54,401 nucleotides of DNA from Streptomyces sp. SM10 (GTDB lineage: Bacteria > Actinomycetota > Actinomycetes > Streptomycetales > Streptomycetaceae), in contig NZ_NEUF01000122.1 of assembly GCF_002910915.1 (NCBI RefSeq), positions 1 through 54,401 on the forward strand, given 5' to 3'. Position 1 is the stretch's first letter, and every line of letters starts with the position of its first letter. Shown piece after piece: positions 32,863-40,727 of the stretch. The translations under genes were made by a program, and so were the position numbers. Under the pieces are notes generated by a model. The model worked only from the letters and a program-made list of their open reading frames with translations. It was not told the origin of the DNA and ran no database searches.

Positions 32863-32916
32863 CCGGCCGGGCGGGCGGCCCGGCCGGAAGCCCCGGCGGG
32901 GCCGGGTCAGGCAGTC

Positions 32917-33537
32917 TCAGCAGCCGGACGGTGCCGGGGACGGCTTCGTCAGGGCCGTGAGCGCCGAGGCGGCGGCCGCGGGCGTGCTGAACGCCTTGAA
33001 CTTCGTGCCGATGATCAGATCGACGTCCGCGGTCCTGCGGGCGTCGGTCTTCTGCGCGGCCCCCGGCAGCTGTGTGGCGAGCACCGGGAAGGAGCCGTTC
33101 ATGGCCGTCGGGCCGCCGAGCAGCATCCCGGTGCCGGGCACCTTCTTGTCGTAGGCGGCGGGGGCGTTGTCCACCTTGCCGATGGCGAAGCCGCGCTTCT
33201 TGAGCTCGTCCGCCGCGGCCTTGGCCAGACCGCTGCGGGGTGTGGCGTTGTAGATGTTGACCTTGATGGCGCCCGGTTTCGGGAGCGCCTTCGCGGGCGC
33301 CGAGGCGCTCGGGGAGGGACAGGCCTTCGGGCGGTCCGCCGCGCTGGCCTGTTTGTCGCCGCCGGTGAAGACGTCGATGAGCTGGAGAGTGCCCCAACCG
33401 GCCAGGCCGAGGGCCACCACGGCGGCAGCCGCGGAGAGGGCCAGCTTGCGGCGATGACGGGGGCGGCGCATGCGGGGGTAGGTGTTACCCGTGATGCGGT
33501 ACTTTCCGCCCATGCCGGGAGGGGTCAGCATGCTCAT
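32917..33537 (-). CDS. LytR C-terminal domain (LytR_C) membrane protein
   Basis: A 206-aa protein. A basic cytoplasmic start (RMRRPRHRRK) precedes one membrane helix (LALSAAAAVVALGLAGWGTL, about residues 31-50) and a Pro/Ser/Ala linker. The outside LytR_C domain begins IKVNIYNATPRSGLAKAAAD (about 90-109) and continues through KKRGFAIGKVDNAPAAYDKK to VDLIIGTKFKAF. This domain usually follows an LCP ligase domain; here it stands alone, as in many actinobacteria. Role probably in cell-envelope assembly. Confidence 0.85.
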   Translation of the reverse strand: MSMLTPPGMGGKYRITGNTYPRMRRPRHRRKLALSAAAAVVALGLAGWGTLQLIDVFTGGDKQASAADRPKACPSPSASAPAKALPKPGAIKVNIYNATPRSGLAKAAADELKKRGFAIGKVDNAPAAYDKKVPGTGMLLGGPTAMNGSFPVLATQLPGAAQKTDARRTADVDLIIGTKFKAFSTPAAAASALTALTKPSPAPSGC

Positions 33538-33654
33538 GGGCGCAGCGTAGTGCGACCTGGTGATGATGCCTACTAAACGATCAACCTATGGCACCCGTAT
33601 GAGCATAAAAGCACCCGAAAGGCCCGAAATGCTCCACAGGTGGGAGTGGCGGGT

Positions 33655-33951
33655 TCAGCCCATTTCGAGCACGCGTGCGTGCAGCACCTGGCGTTGCTGC
33701 AGGGCGGCGCGCACGGCCCGGTGGAGCCCGTCCTCGAGGTAGAGGTCGCCCTGCCACTTCACGACATGGGCGAACAGGTCGCCGTAGAACGTGGAGTCCT
33801 CGGCGAGCAGGGTCTCGAGATCCAGCTGGCCCTTGGTGGTCACGAGCTGGTCCAGGCGGACCGGGCGCGGCGCGACATCCGCCCACTGTCGGGTGCTTTC
33901 CCGGCCGTGGTCGGGATATGGCCGCCCATTTCCGATGCGCTTGAAGATCAC
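33655..33951 (-). CDS. Conserved 98-aa actinobacterial protein (annotated VapB-like by some pipelines)
   Basis: A short, highly conserved-looking protein: MIFKRIGNGRPYPDHGREST, then LVTTKGQLDLETLLAEDSTF, GDLFAHVVKWQGDLYLEDGL and HRAVRAALQQRQVLHARVLE. I recall that automated pipelines label it a type II antitoxin of the VapB family, but no toxin gene is next to it and no ribbon-helix-helix is obvious. The DGLHRAVRAAL stretch resembles the DGxHRxxA motif of ParB-like domains. The function should be treated as unknown. Confidence 0.8.
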   Translation of the reverse strand: MIFKRIGNGRPYPDHGRESTRQWADVAPRPVRLDQLVTTKGQLDLETLLAEDSTFYGDLFAHVVKWQGDLYLEDGLHRAVRAALQQRQVLHARVLEMG

Positions 33952-34144
33952 ACGGAAAGCCTACCGGGCAAGGGCCTCCGGGCGCAGCCATGGAACAGGA
34001 CCGGAATGCGGGTCGTAAGCGGATGAAACGGTGCAAAATTCCGCACGGTCCGTCATCCGGTCGGCGCATATCGGTGAGGACGCCCCGGTGGATGCGCGGT
34101 GGATACGCGGGGGCCGCCCGGTGGCGGCCCGGTGAAGCGCCGGT

Positions 34145-34200
34145 GCGCCGCACTCCGCGGGCGGGACGGCGTGGCCCGCCGCCCGCGGGGTGCGGTGCGC
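34145..34200 (-). terminator. Long hairpin after the M28 peptidase gene
   Basis: GCGCCGCACTCCGCGGGCGG and its imperfect complement at 34174-34200 form a very stable stem directly beyond the peptidase stop codon. Confidence 0.55.
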
Positions 34201-34201
34201 G

Positions 34202-35749
34202 CTACTCGGTGAGGCCGTGCGCGTGGCCCTCGCGCAGCCCGCGCCCGCTCCGGGGCTCGCCGCCGGCCGACGCGGCCGGTACCGGGCGCGTCAGGGAGCT
34301 CAGGTCGTACGCGTAGGTGCCCACCGCGTCGGCGATCACGTCGATGTTGGTGTCGAAGCGCTTCATGTCGACGTTGTCGAGGTCGTCGCAGGCCGCGTGG
34401 TAGCAGGGGTCGTACGCGACGCCGGCCTCCCCGCCGTAGGTCCTGGCCTCCGCGGCCGTCTTGATGCCCTCGGCGCCCGTGTCGGTGCCGCCGGACGGGA
34501 TGCCGACCTCGATGAACGGGCCGTAGTCGGAGCGCCCGGTGAAGTCCGTGCCGGTGTGCGGCTCGCCCCTGCTGTCCAGGAACGCGTTGATGTCACGCTC
34601 CAGTTGGGCCGATCCCTCGGGACCCGGGCCCTCGCCCTCGCCGTCGGAGTCGTCGCCGTCGAAGACGAACTGCGCGCCGTTCGGGGAGGCGATCATGTCG
34701 AAGTTGAGGTAGAGCGCGATCTTCGCGCGCTGCGCCTCGGAGAGCTTCGCGACGTACGCCTCCGAGCCCAGCAGGCCGTTCTCCTCCGCCGACCACCAGG
34801 CGAAGCGCACCTTGTTGGCAGGGGTCCGGTGGGACTTGGCGAGTTCCAGGGCGACTTCGAGGAGTCCTGCCGATCCCGAGGCGTTGTCGTTGATGCCGGG
34901 GCCGTCGGTGACCGAGTCGAGGTGCGCGCCGAGCATGACCGTCCTCGCCGCGTTGCCGCCGCGCGTCTCGGCCACGACGTTGCGGGTGGTGCGCTCCTCC
35001 TGCAGTTCGCGGATCTCGAGGGAGACCTTCACCTCGCCCTTCGCCAGGTCCGCGACGAGCTTCTCACCCTCGGCCCGCGTGAGTCCGCCGGTGGGGATCT
35101 TCCCCGACGCGACGTCGCCGAGCGTGCCGGAGAGGACGCCTTCGGTGTTGTTGTAGATGACCGCGCCGGCCGCGCCGGCTTCCGCGGCGGCCGCCTGCTT
35201 GTCCGCGAAGGAGCAGCCGCCCCGCTCGATCAGGGCGATCCTGCCGGTGAAGGTCCCCGCGGCGTAGTCCGCGGCCTCGCAGCCGGTGGTGTCGTCGGTC
35301 GGCACGGCCGTGAGAGCCGCCGTGATGCCGCCCTCGCCGGTGGAGGGCGTGTACGTCATCGCCCGGATCGAGATGTCCCGGGGGGTGGGGGAGACCACGG
35401 CGAGCTTCTCGGCGAGGGTCTCCGTGTAGATGAAGTCGAACGACTGGTACGAGACCCGGTAGCCGGCCTTGCGGAGCAGCCGGTGGACGTAGGCGGCGGA
35501 GGCGTCGTGGCCGGGCGATCCGGCCGCGCGATGCCCGTCCGCCGCGTCGGCTATGGCCTGGAATCGCTGCAGGTGCCGGTAGGCGTCCTTGGCGCTGGAG
35601 TTCCTGACCAGCTGCCGTGAGAGCTTGGCGGCGTCCCTGGCCGGGTCCTTCGACGCGTGTCCGTGGTCGGGGGACGCGGCGAGGAGGAGCGGTGCGGCCA
35701 AGGCGGTGGCGGCCACGACTGCCATGGCTCTGCGACGTTGTGCGTGCAC
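34202..35749 (-). CDS. Secreted M28-family aminopeptidase with PA domain
   Basis: A 515-aa zinc aminopeptidase. Signal peptide: RRRAMAVVAATALAAPLLLA (residues 5-24). A PA (protease-associated) insert spans roughly 140-245 (FTGRIALIERGGCSFADKQA). Zinc ligands and catalytic residues are visible: His in GAHLDSV, bridging Asp in GINDNASG, catalytic Glu-Glu in WWSAEENGLLGS, Asp in LNFDMIAS and His in CYHAACDDLDNVD. The acidic insert DGDDSDGEGEGPGPEG is a surface loop. Acts outside the cell to free N-terminal amino acids. The GTG start has GAAGGA before it. It is similar to Streptomyces aminopeptidase S. Confidence 0.93.
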   Translation of the reverse strand: MHAQRRRAMAVVAATALAAPLLLAASPDHGHASKDPARDAAKLSRQLVRNSSAKDAYRHLQRFQAIADAADGHRAAGSPGHDASAAYVHRLLRKAGYRVSYQSFDFIYTETLAEKLAVVSPTPRDISIRAMTYTPSTGEGGITAALTAVPTDDTTGCEAADYAAGTFTGRIALIERGGCSFADKQAAAAEAGAAGAVIYNNTEGVLSGTLGDVASGKIPTGGLTRAEGEKLVADLAKGEVKVSLEIRELQEERTTRNVVAETRGGNAARTVMLGAHLDSVTDGPGINDNASGSAGLLEVALELAKSHRTPANKVRFAWWSAEENGLLGSEAYVAKLSEAQRAKIALYLNFDMIASPNGAQFVFDGDDSDGEGEGPGPEGSAQLERDINAFLDSRGEPHTGTDFTGRSDYGPFIEVGIPSGGTDTGAEGIKTAAEARTYGGEAGVAYDPCYHAACDDLDNVDMKRFDTNIDVIADAVGTYAYDLSSLTRPVPAASAGGEPRSGRGLREGHAHGLTE

Positions 35750-35842
35750 AGGAGTCCTTCCGGTGTGAACGGATGTGCGGGCAAGCTAGCGAGCCGGCCG
35801 GCGTCTGGGAACAGGTGTGGCCGTTCCTGACCGGATGCGTGG

Positions 35843-35890
35843 CCGGTTCCCGACGTACGGACCGCCGGTTCCCGACGTACGGACCGCCGG
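35843..35890. repeat. 22-bp tandem repeat
   Basis: CCGGTTCCCGACGTACGGAC with CG (22 bp) occurs at 35843-35864 and 35865-35886, and begins a third time. It lies between the M28 gene and the DNA-repair gene, upstream of the peptidase start by about 95 bp. It contains the palindrome CGTACG and may bind a protein. Confidence 0.65.
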
Positions 35891-35925
35891 TGCCGCTCCC
35901 CGTCGGGCCGGCCGGGCGTGCCCGG

Positions 35926-36537
35926 TCATCCGGAGCCGCCCGCCGCCTTGGCCGCGGCTTTCGCCTGTTGCTTGTGGGCCCGCACCTCGGCGAGAGATTC
36001 GGGCCCGGTGATGTCGGCCGCCGACCGGTGCGAGCCCTTTTCGCCGTACGCCCCGGCGGCTTCGCGCCAGCCCGTCGGACGTACGCCGAGCTGCTTGCCC
36101 AGCAGGGCCAGGAAGATCTGTGCCTTCTGGGTGCCGAAGCCGGGCAGGGCGTTGAGCCGCTTCAGCAGCTCGGCCCCGGTGGCCGCGTCCGCCCAGACCG
36201 CTTCCGCCCGCCCGTCGTACTCCGCCACCAGGAACTGGCAGAGCTGCTGCACCCGCTTGGCCATGGAGCCCGGATACCGGTGCAGGGCGGGTTTCTCCGT
36301 GAACAGCCCGGTGAAGGCCTCCGGGTCGTACGCGGCGATCGCGCGGGCGTCCAGATCGTCCGACCCCATGCGCCGAGCCAGCGTGAGCGGTCCCGTGAAC
36401 GCCCACTCCATCGGTACCTGCTGGTCCAGCAGCATGCCGACGAGGGCGGCCAGCGGACTGGAGCCCAGCAGCGCGTCCGCGTCGGGCTCCTGGGCGATCC
36501 GCAGGGTGTGCGCCTTGCCGTTGTCGCTCTTGGTCAT
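35926..36537 (-). CDS. HhH-GPD-type base excision DNA repair protein
   Basis: A 203-aa protein with the glycosylase fold: LAALVGMLLDQQVPMEWAFT (about residues 29-48), a helix-hairpin-helix LNALPGFGTQKAQIFLALLG (about 128-147) and PTGW. The hallmark catalytic Asp of HhH-GPD enzymes is not obvious after the hairpin, so activity is uncertain. The family is annotated as base excision repair by similarity. It diverges from cobL, 204 bp away. Confidence 0.8.
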   Translation of the reverse strand: MTKSDNGKAHTLRIAQEPDADALLGSSPLAALVGMLLDQQVPMEWAFTGPLTLARRMGSDDLDARAIAAYDPEAFTGLFTEKPALHRYPGSMAKRVQQLCQFLVAEYDGRAEAVWADAATGAELLKRLNALPGFGTQKAQIFLALLGKQLGVRPTGWREAAGAYGEKGSHRSAADITGPESLAEVRAHKQQAKAAAKAAGGSG

Positions 36538-36741
36538 GTATTCGATGATCGCGAGAGCGGCCGGGATCGGCGACTCGGTGGGATCCGGCCCGGAGCTCCG
36601 TACCGGGGAGCGTCAGCCGGCGCCGGGGAGGCGTTCTCGACACCACGCGGGACTTCTTCCGGAGTCACTCCGCCGCGCAGGTCCGGGAACGGCCCCCGTA
36701 GAGTTCGGCTGCGTCGTCCCGCCAACCCCGAGGTACCGGCT

Positions 36742-38049
36742 GTGTCCCCCGCATCACCCCCGCCCGCCGTCCCGGCGGCCGCCTCCGCCGTGAGCGTCGT
36801 GGGCATCGGCGCCGACGGCTGGGCCGGTCTGCCGGAGACCTCGCGCTCGGTGCTCCTGGACGCCGAGGTCCTGATCGGCGGTGAGCGCCAGCTGCGGCTG
36901 CTCCCGCCGGACTGTACCGGCCGGCGCGTGTCCTGGCCCTCCCCCCTGCGTCCCGCGGTGCGCGGTCTGCTCGCGGCGCACGAGGGGAGCAGGACCGCCG
37001 TCCTGGCCAGCGGCGATCCCCTGTTCTACGGCATCGGCCGGGCCCTCACCGAGGAGCTGGGCTCCGGGGCGCTGCACGTCCTGCCGCACCCCTCCTCGGT
37101 GTCGTACGCCTGCGCCCGGCTCGGCTGGCCGGTGGAGGACGCCGAGGTTGTCACCCTCGTCGGGCGCCCCACGGCCCGGCTGGCCGCCGCGCTCCACGAG
37201 GGGCGCCGGCTGCTGGTGCTCTCCGCCGACGCCGCCACGCCCGCGGCCGTGGCCGCCCTGCTGCGCGGACGCGGCTTCGGGCCGAGCCGGATGCGGGTGC
37301 TCGAACAGCTCGGCTCCCCGGCCGAGGAGTGCGTGGACGGCGTCGCCGACACGTGGGAGCACCCGCCCGGGGACCCGCTCAACCTGATCGCGGTGGAGTG
37401 CCGGAGCGCCCCGGGAACCCTGCGGCTCGGCGCCGTACCCGGGCTCCCCGACGAGGCGTACGACCACGACGGGCAGCTCACCAAGCGCCATGTCCGGGCG
37501 GCCACCCTCGGGGTCCTCGCGCCCGCGCCCGGCGAGCTCCTGTGGGACGTCGGCGGCGGCTCCGGATCGATCGCCGCGGAGTGGATGCGGACCCATCCGT
37601 CCTGCCGTGCCGTGACCGTGGAACGCGATCAGGAACGGGCGGGGCGCATCGCCCGTAACGCGGACCGGCTCGGCGTCCCCGGGCTGGGCGTGGTCACCGG
37701 CCGGGCACCGGAGGTACTGGCCGGACTGCCCGTGCCGGACGCGGTGTTCATCGGCGGCGGGCTGACCGCACCGGGACTGCTCGACGCCTGCTGGGACGCG
37801 CTGGGCCCCGGTGGCCGGCTGGTCGCCAACACGGTGACGCTGGAGTCGGAGGCGCTCCTCGCCCAGTGGCACCGGCGCCTCGGCGGTGACCTGGTCCGCC
37901 TCGCGGTGGCGCACGCCGTGCCCGTCGGCGGATTCACGGGCTGGCGTCAGGCGATGCCCGTCACCCAGTGGTCCGTACAGAAGCCCTCGCTCGCTCCCGA
38001 ATCCCCGCACGCTTCCGTATCCCCGCACGTCCCAGGAGACGACAGATGA
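36742..38049 (+). CDS. cobL: Precorrin-6Y C5,15-methyltransferase, decarboxylating (CbiE-CbiT fusion)
   Basis: Methylates C5 and C15 of precorrin-6B and decarboxylates the acetate at C12. The 435-aa protein joins a CbiE tetrapyrrole methylase (about 15-225; VSVVGIGADGWAGLP, VLASGDPLFYGIGRAL, LPHPSSVSYACARLGW) to a CbiT Rossmann methyltransferase (about 235-420; LTKRHVRAATLGVLAP, LLWDVGGGSGSIAAEWM, FIGGGLTAPGLLDA). The GTG at 36742 is preceded by GAGG. Its TGA overlaps the ATG of cobM (ATGA), so the two are translationally coupled. No riboswitch is visible in the 200 bp upstream. Confidence 0.94.
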   Translation: MSPASPPPAVPAAASAVSVVGIGADGWAGLPETSRSVLLDAEVLIGGERQLRLLPPDCTGRRVSWPSPLRPAVRGLLAAHEGSRTAVLASGDPLFYGIGRALTEELGSGALHVLPHPSSVSYACARLGWPVEDAEVVTLVGRPTARLAAALHEGRRLLVLSADAATPAAVAALLRGRGFGPSRMRVLEQLGSPAEECVDGVADTWEHPPGDPLNLIAVECRSAPGTLRLGAVPGLPDEAYDHDGQLTKRHVRAATLGVLAPAPGELLWDVGGGSGSIAAEWMRTHPSCRAVTVERDQERAGRIARNADRLGVPGLGVVTGRAPEVLAGLPVPDAVFIGGGLTAPGLLDACWDALGPGGRLVANTVTLESEALLAQWHRRLGGDLVRLAVAHAVPVGGFTGWRQAMPVTQWSVQKPSLAPESPHASVSPHVPGDDR

Positions 38050-38795
38050 CCGTGTACTTCATCGGCGCGGGCCCCGGTGCCGCCGACCTGATCACGGTGC
38101 GCGGTGCCCGCGTCCTCGCCGCCAGCCCGGTCTGCCTGTACGCGGGCAGCCTGGTACCGCGCGAACTGCTCGCCGAATGCCCCCCGGACGCACGGCTCGT
38201 GGACACGGCCCTGCTCGACATCGACCAGATCACCGCCGAGTTGGTGCGCGCCCACACCGAGGGTCATGACGTGGCCCGGCTGCACTCCGGGGACCCGTCG
38301 GTCTTCAGCGCCGTGAACGAGCAGATGCGGCGCCTCGACGAGGCGGACGTGCCCTACGAGGTGGTGCCCGGGGTGCCCGCCTTCGCCGCGGCCGCGGCGG
38401 CGCTCAAGCGGGAGCTGACGGTGCCCACGGTCGGCCAGACCGTGATCCTCACCCGGATCGCCCAGCGGGCCACGGCCATGCCCGAGGGCGAGGACCTCGC
38501 CACCCTGGGCCGCAGCGGCGCGCTGATCGTGCTGCACCTCGCGGCGCGGTACGTGGACCGTGTGGTCGACGAACTGCTGCCGCACTACGGGGCGGACTGC
38601 CCGGCCGCCGTGGTCGCCATGGCCTCGCGCCCGGACGAGATCGTCCTGCGTGGCTCGCTGGACTCCATCGCCGGGCAGGTGAAGGAGGCGGGCGTGATCC
38701 GGACCGCGGTGATCATGGTGGGCCGGACGCTGGGGGCGGAGCAGTTCCGCGACAGCCACCTCTACTCCCCGGCGCGGGACCGCCACACCTGCTGA
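38046..38795 (+). CDS. cobM: Precorrin-4 C11-methyltransferase
   Basis: Adds the methyl at C11 in the corrin pathway. The 249-aa tetrapyrrole methylase reads TVYFIGAGPGAADLITVRGA (residues 2-21, SAM-binding start), YAGSLVPRELL, ARLHSGDPSVFSAVNEQMRR (about 77-96), VVPGVPAFAAAAAALKRELT and LTRIAQRATAMPEGE. YAGSL and LTR...MPE are typical of CobM/CbiF. It overlaps cobL by four bases and is followed by the leftward cbiD gene 25 bp away. Confidence 0.94.
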   Translation: MTVYFIGAGPGAADLITVRGARVLAASPVCLYAGSLVPRELLAECPPDARLVDTALLDIDQITAELVRAHTEGHDVARLHSGDPSVFSAVNEQMRRLDEADVPYEVVPGVPAFAAAAAALKRELTVPTVGQTVILTRIAQRATAMPEGEDLATLGRSGALIVLHLAARYVDRVVDELLPHYGADCPAAVVAMASRPDEIVLRGSLDSIAGQVKEAGVIRTAVIMVGRTLGAEQFRDSHLYSPARDRHTC

Positions 38796-38820
38796 GTGGC
38801 GGGCGGGGCGGTCCGGTCGC

Positions 38821-39939
38821 TCAGCGCACCTCGCTGCGCCCCACCACCGCCCCCGCCCGGTCGATGCAGATCACATCCACCGTCACCGGCGCTCCCCGCA
38901 GCACCGACAGCGCCTCGTCACGGGCCGCCACCGCCACCAGGTCGCCCAGCGGCACCCCGGCCGCCATGCACAACTGCAGTGCCGCGAGGCCGGTGTTGGC
39001 GACCTCGATCTCCGCCGCCAGCGCCTCGCTCGCGCCGCCCTGCCGGGCCAGCCGTGCCAGGAACGGCTTGTCGACCTGGGAACGGCCCGAGTGCAGGTCC
39101 AGGTGGCCGGCGGCGAGCTTGGACAGCTTGGCGAAGCCCCCGCAGATCGTCAGCCGCTCCACCGGATGCCGGCGCACGTACTTCAGCACGGCGCCCGCGA
39201 AGTCACCCATGTCCAGCAGGGCGATCTCCGGCAGGTCGTACGCCGCCAGCACCGTCTTCTCCGAGGTCGATCCCGTGCACCCCGCGACGTGCCGGAGCCC
39301 GGCCGCGCGCGCCACGTCCACCCCGCGGCGGATCGAGTCGATCCAGGCCGAGCAGGAGTACGGCACCACGACGCCCGTCGTGCCCAGGATGGAGATCCCG
39401 CCCAGGATGCCCAGCCGGATGTTCCACGTGAAACGTGCGATCTCCTCACCGTCGTCCACCGAGACCGTGATCTCGACATCGCCGGTGCCGCCGTGCTCCG
39501 CCGCCACCGCCGCGACGTGGTCCTGCATCATCCGACGCGGGACCGGGTTGATCGCGGGTTCCCCGACATCGAGCGGCAGCCCCGGAAGCGTCACCGTGCC
39601 CACCCCGGGTCCGGCCCGGAACACCACGCCGGACCCGGGGGGCAGGAGCCGTACGGTCGACCGCACCAGCGCGCCGTGCGTGACGTCCGGGTCGTCGCCC
39701 GCGTCCTTGACCACACCGGCGGTGGCCCGTCCGTCGGCGAGCTCCTCCACCGCGAGCGCGAAGGCGGGAGTCTGCCCCCGGGGCAGCGTGATGGTCACCG
39801 GGTCGGGGAACTCACCGGTCAGCAGGGCCGTGTACGCCGCCGCGGTCGCCGCCGTCGCGCAGGCACCGGTCGTCCACCCCGGCCGCAGACCGGTGTGCTT
39901 GAGTTGGGCGGCGCGCCCGCCCTGCGCCTCACTGCTCAT
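38821..39939 (-). CDS. cbiD: Cobalt-precorrin-5B C1-methyltransferase
   Basis: A 372-aa CbiD. Typical blocks: LRPGWTTGACATAATAAAYT (about residues 17-36), VVKDAGDDPDVTHGALV (about 75), INPVPRRMM, NIRLGILGGISILGTTGVVV (the glycine-rich stretch) and GFAKLSKLAAGHLDLHSGRS. CbiD belongs to the cobalt-early pathway, whereas CobG and CobN here are of the oxygen-dependent, late-insertion type. Its ATG at 39939 faces the cobK ATG 15 bp away on the other strand, and no ribosome binding site is visible. Confidence 0.93.
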   Translation of the reverse strand: MSSEAQGGRAAQLKHTGLRPGWTTGACATAATAAAYTALLTGEFPDPVTITLPRGQTPAFALAVEELADGRATAGVVKDAGDDPDVTHGALVRSTVRLLPPGSGVVFRAGPGVGTVTLPGLPLDVGEPAINPVPRRMMQDHVAAVAAEHGGTGDVEITVSVDDGEEIARFTWNIRLGILGGISILGTTGVVVPYSCSAWIDSIRRGVDVARAAGLRHVAGCTGSTSEKTVLAAYDLPEIALLDMGDFAGAVLKYVRRHPVERLTICGGFAKLSKLAAGHLDLHSGRSQVDKPFLARLARQGGASEALAAEIEVANTGLAALQLCMAAGVPLGDLVAVAARDEALSVLRGAPVTVDVICIDRAGAVVGRSEVR

Positions 39940-39954
39940 GGATGGACCGATCCG

Positions 39955-40710
39955 ATGACCTTGCACGTACTCGTCCTCGGCGGCACGACGGAGGCCCGCC
40001 GACTCGCGGAGGCCCTGGTGGCCGCGGACGGGATCAGGGTCACCAGCTCACTCGCCGGCCGTGTCGCCAGGCCGACGCTGCCACCCGGCGAGGTGCGCGT
40101 CGGAGGCTTCGGCGGAGTCGGAGGCATGACCGACTGGATCCGCGCGCACCGTGTGGATGCGGTCATCGACGCCACCCATCCCTTCGCAGGAACGATCAGT
40201 TTTCACGCGGCTTCGGCCGCCGCCGCTGTCCATGTTCCCCTGCTCGCTCTCAGACGGCCCGGCTGGGTGCCCGTCGAGGGCGACCGCTGGCACGTCACCG
40301 ACTCCCTCGACGGCGCGGCGGAACTGCTGCCGGAACTGGGTTCGCGCGTCTTCCTCACCACTGGACGCATGGGCCTCGCGGCGTTCGCCGCGCTGGACCG
40401 GCTGTGGTTCTTGATGCGCTCGGTGGATGCCCCCGAGGCCCCGCATCCGGCGCGGATGGAGGTCCTGCTGGACCGGGGGCCGTTCTCCCTGGAGGGCGAG
40501 CGGGAGCTGATCCGGTGTCATCGGATCGACGTGCTCGTCACGAAGGACAGCGGCGGTGACGCGACGGCGCCCAAGCTCACCGCCGCCCGCGAGGCCGGCA
40601 TCCCGGTGGTGGTGGTCGGACGGCCGCCGGTCCCCGACGGCGTGCCGGTGGCCGGGACCCCGGAGGAGGCCCTCGCCCTGCTGCGGGGGCTGCCGGATCT
40701 GCGCCCCTGA
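39955..40710 (+). CDS. cobK: Precorrin-6A reductase
   Basis: Reduces precorrin-6A to 6B with NADPH. The 251-aa protein begins LHVLVLGGTTEARRLAEALV (residues 3-22), continues with VIDATHPFAGTISFHAASAA (about 70-89), has VFLTTGRMGLAAF and LVTKDSGGDATAPKLTAARE near the end, all family marks. The ATG at 39955 lies only 15 bp from the divergent cbiD start and has no good ribosome binding site. It converges on cobIJ, whose stop is 17 bp away, with no clear hairpin between them. Confidence 0.93.
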   Translation: MTLHVLVLGGTTEARRLAEALVAADGIRVTSSLAGRVARPTLPPGEVRVGGFGGVGGMTDWIRAHRVDAVIDATHPFAGTISFHAASAAAAVHVPLLALRRPGWVPVEGDRWHVTDSLDGAAELLPELGSRVFLTTGRMGLAAFAALDRLWFLMRSVDAPEAPHPARMEVLLDRGPFSLEGERELIRCHRIDVLVTKDSGGDATAPKLTAAREAGIPVVVVGRPPVPDGVPVAGTPEEALALLRGLPDLRP

Positions 40711-40727
40711 CGACAGGGGCGCCCCCG

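Noticed and set aside
33655..33951. A toxin-antitoxin locus
   Set aside because: Only a possible antitoxin-labelled gene is present and no toxin-like gene lies on either side.
36538..36741. A possible B12 riboswitch before cobL
   Set aside because: Neither the GCCACTG box nor the GGTG...TCC core is present.
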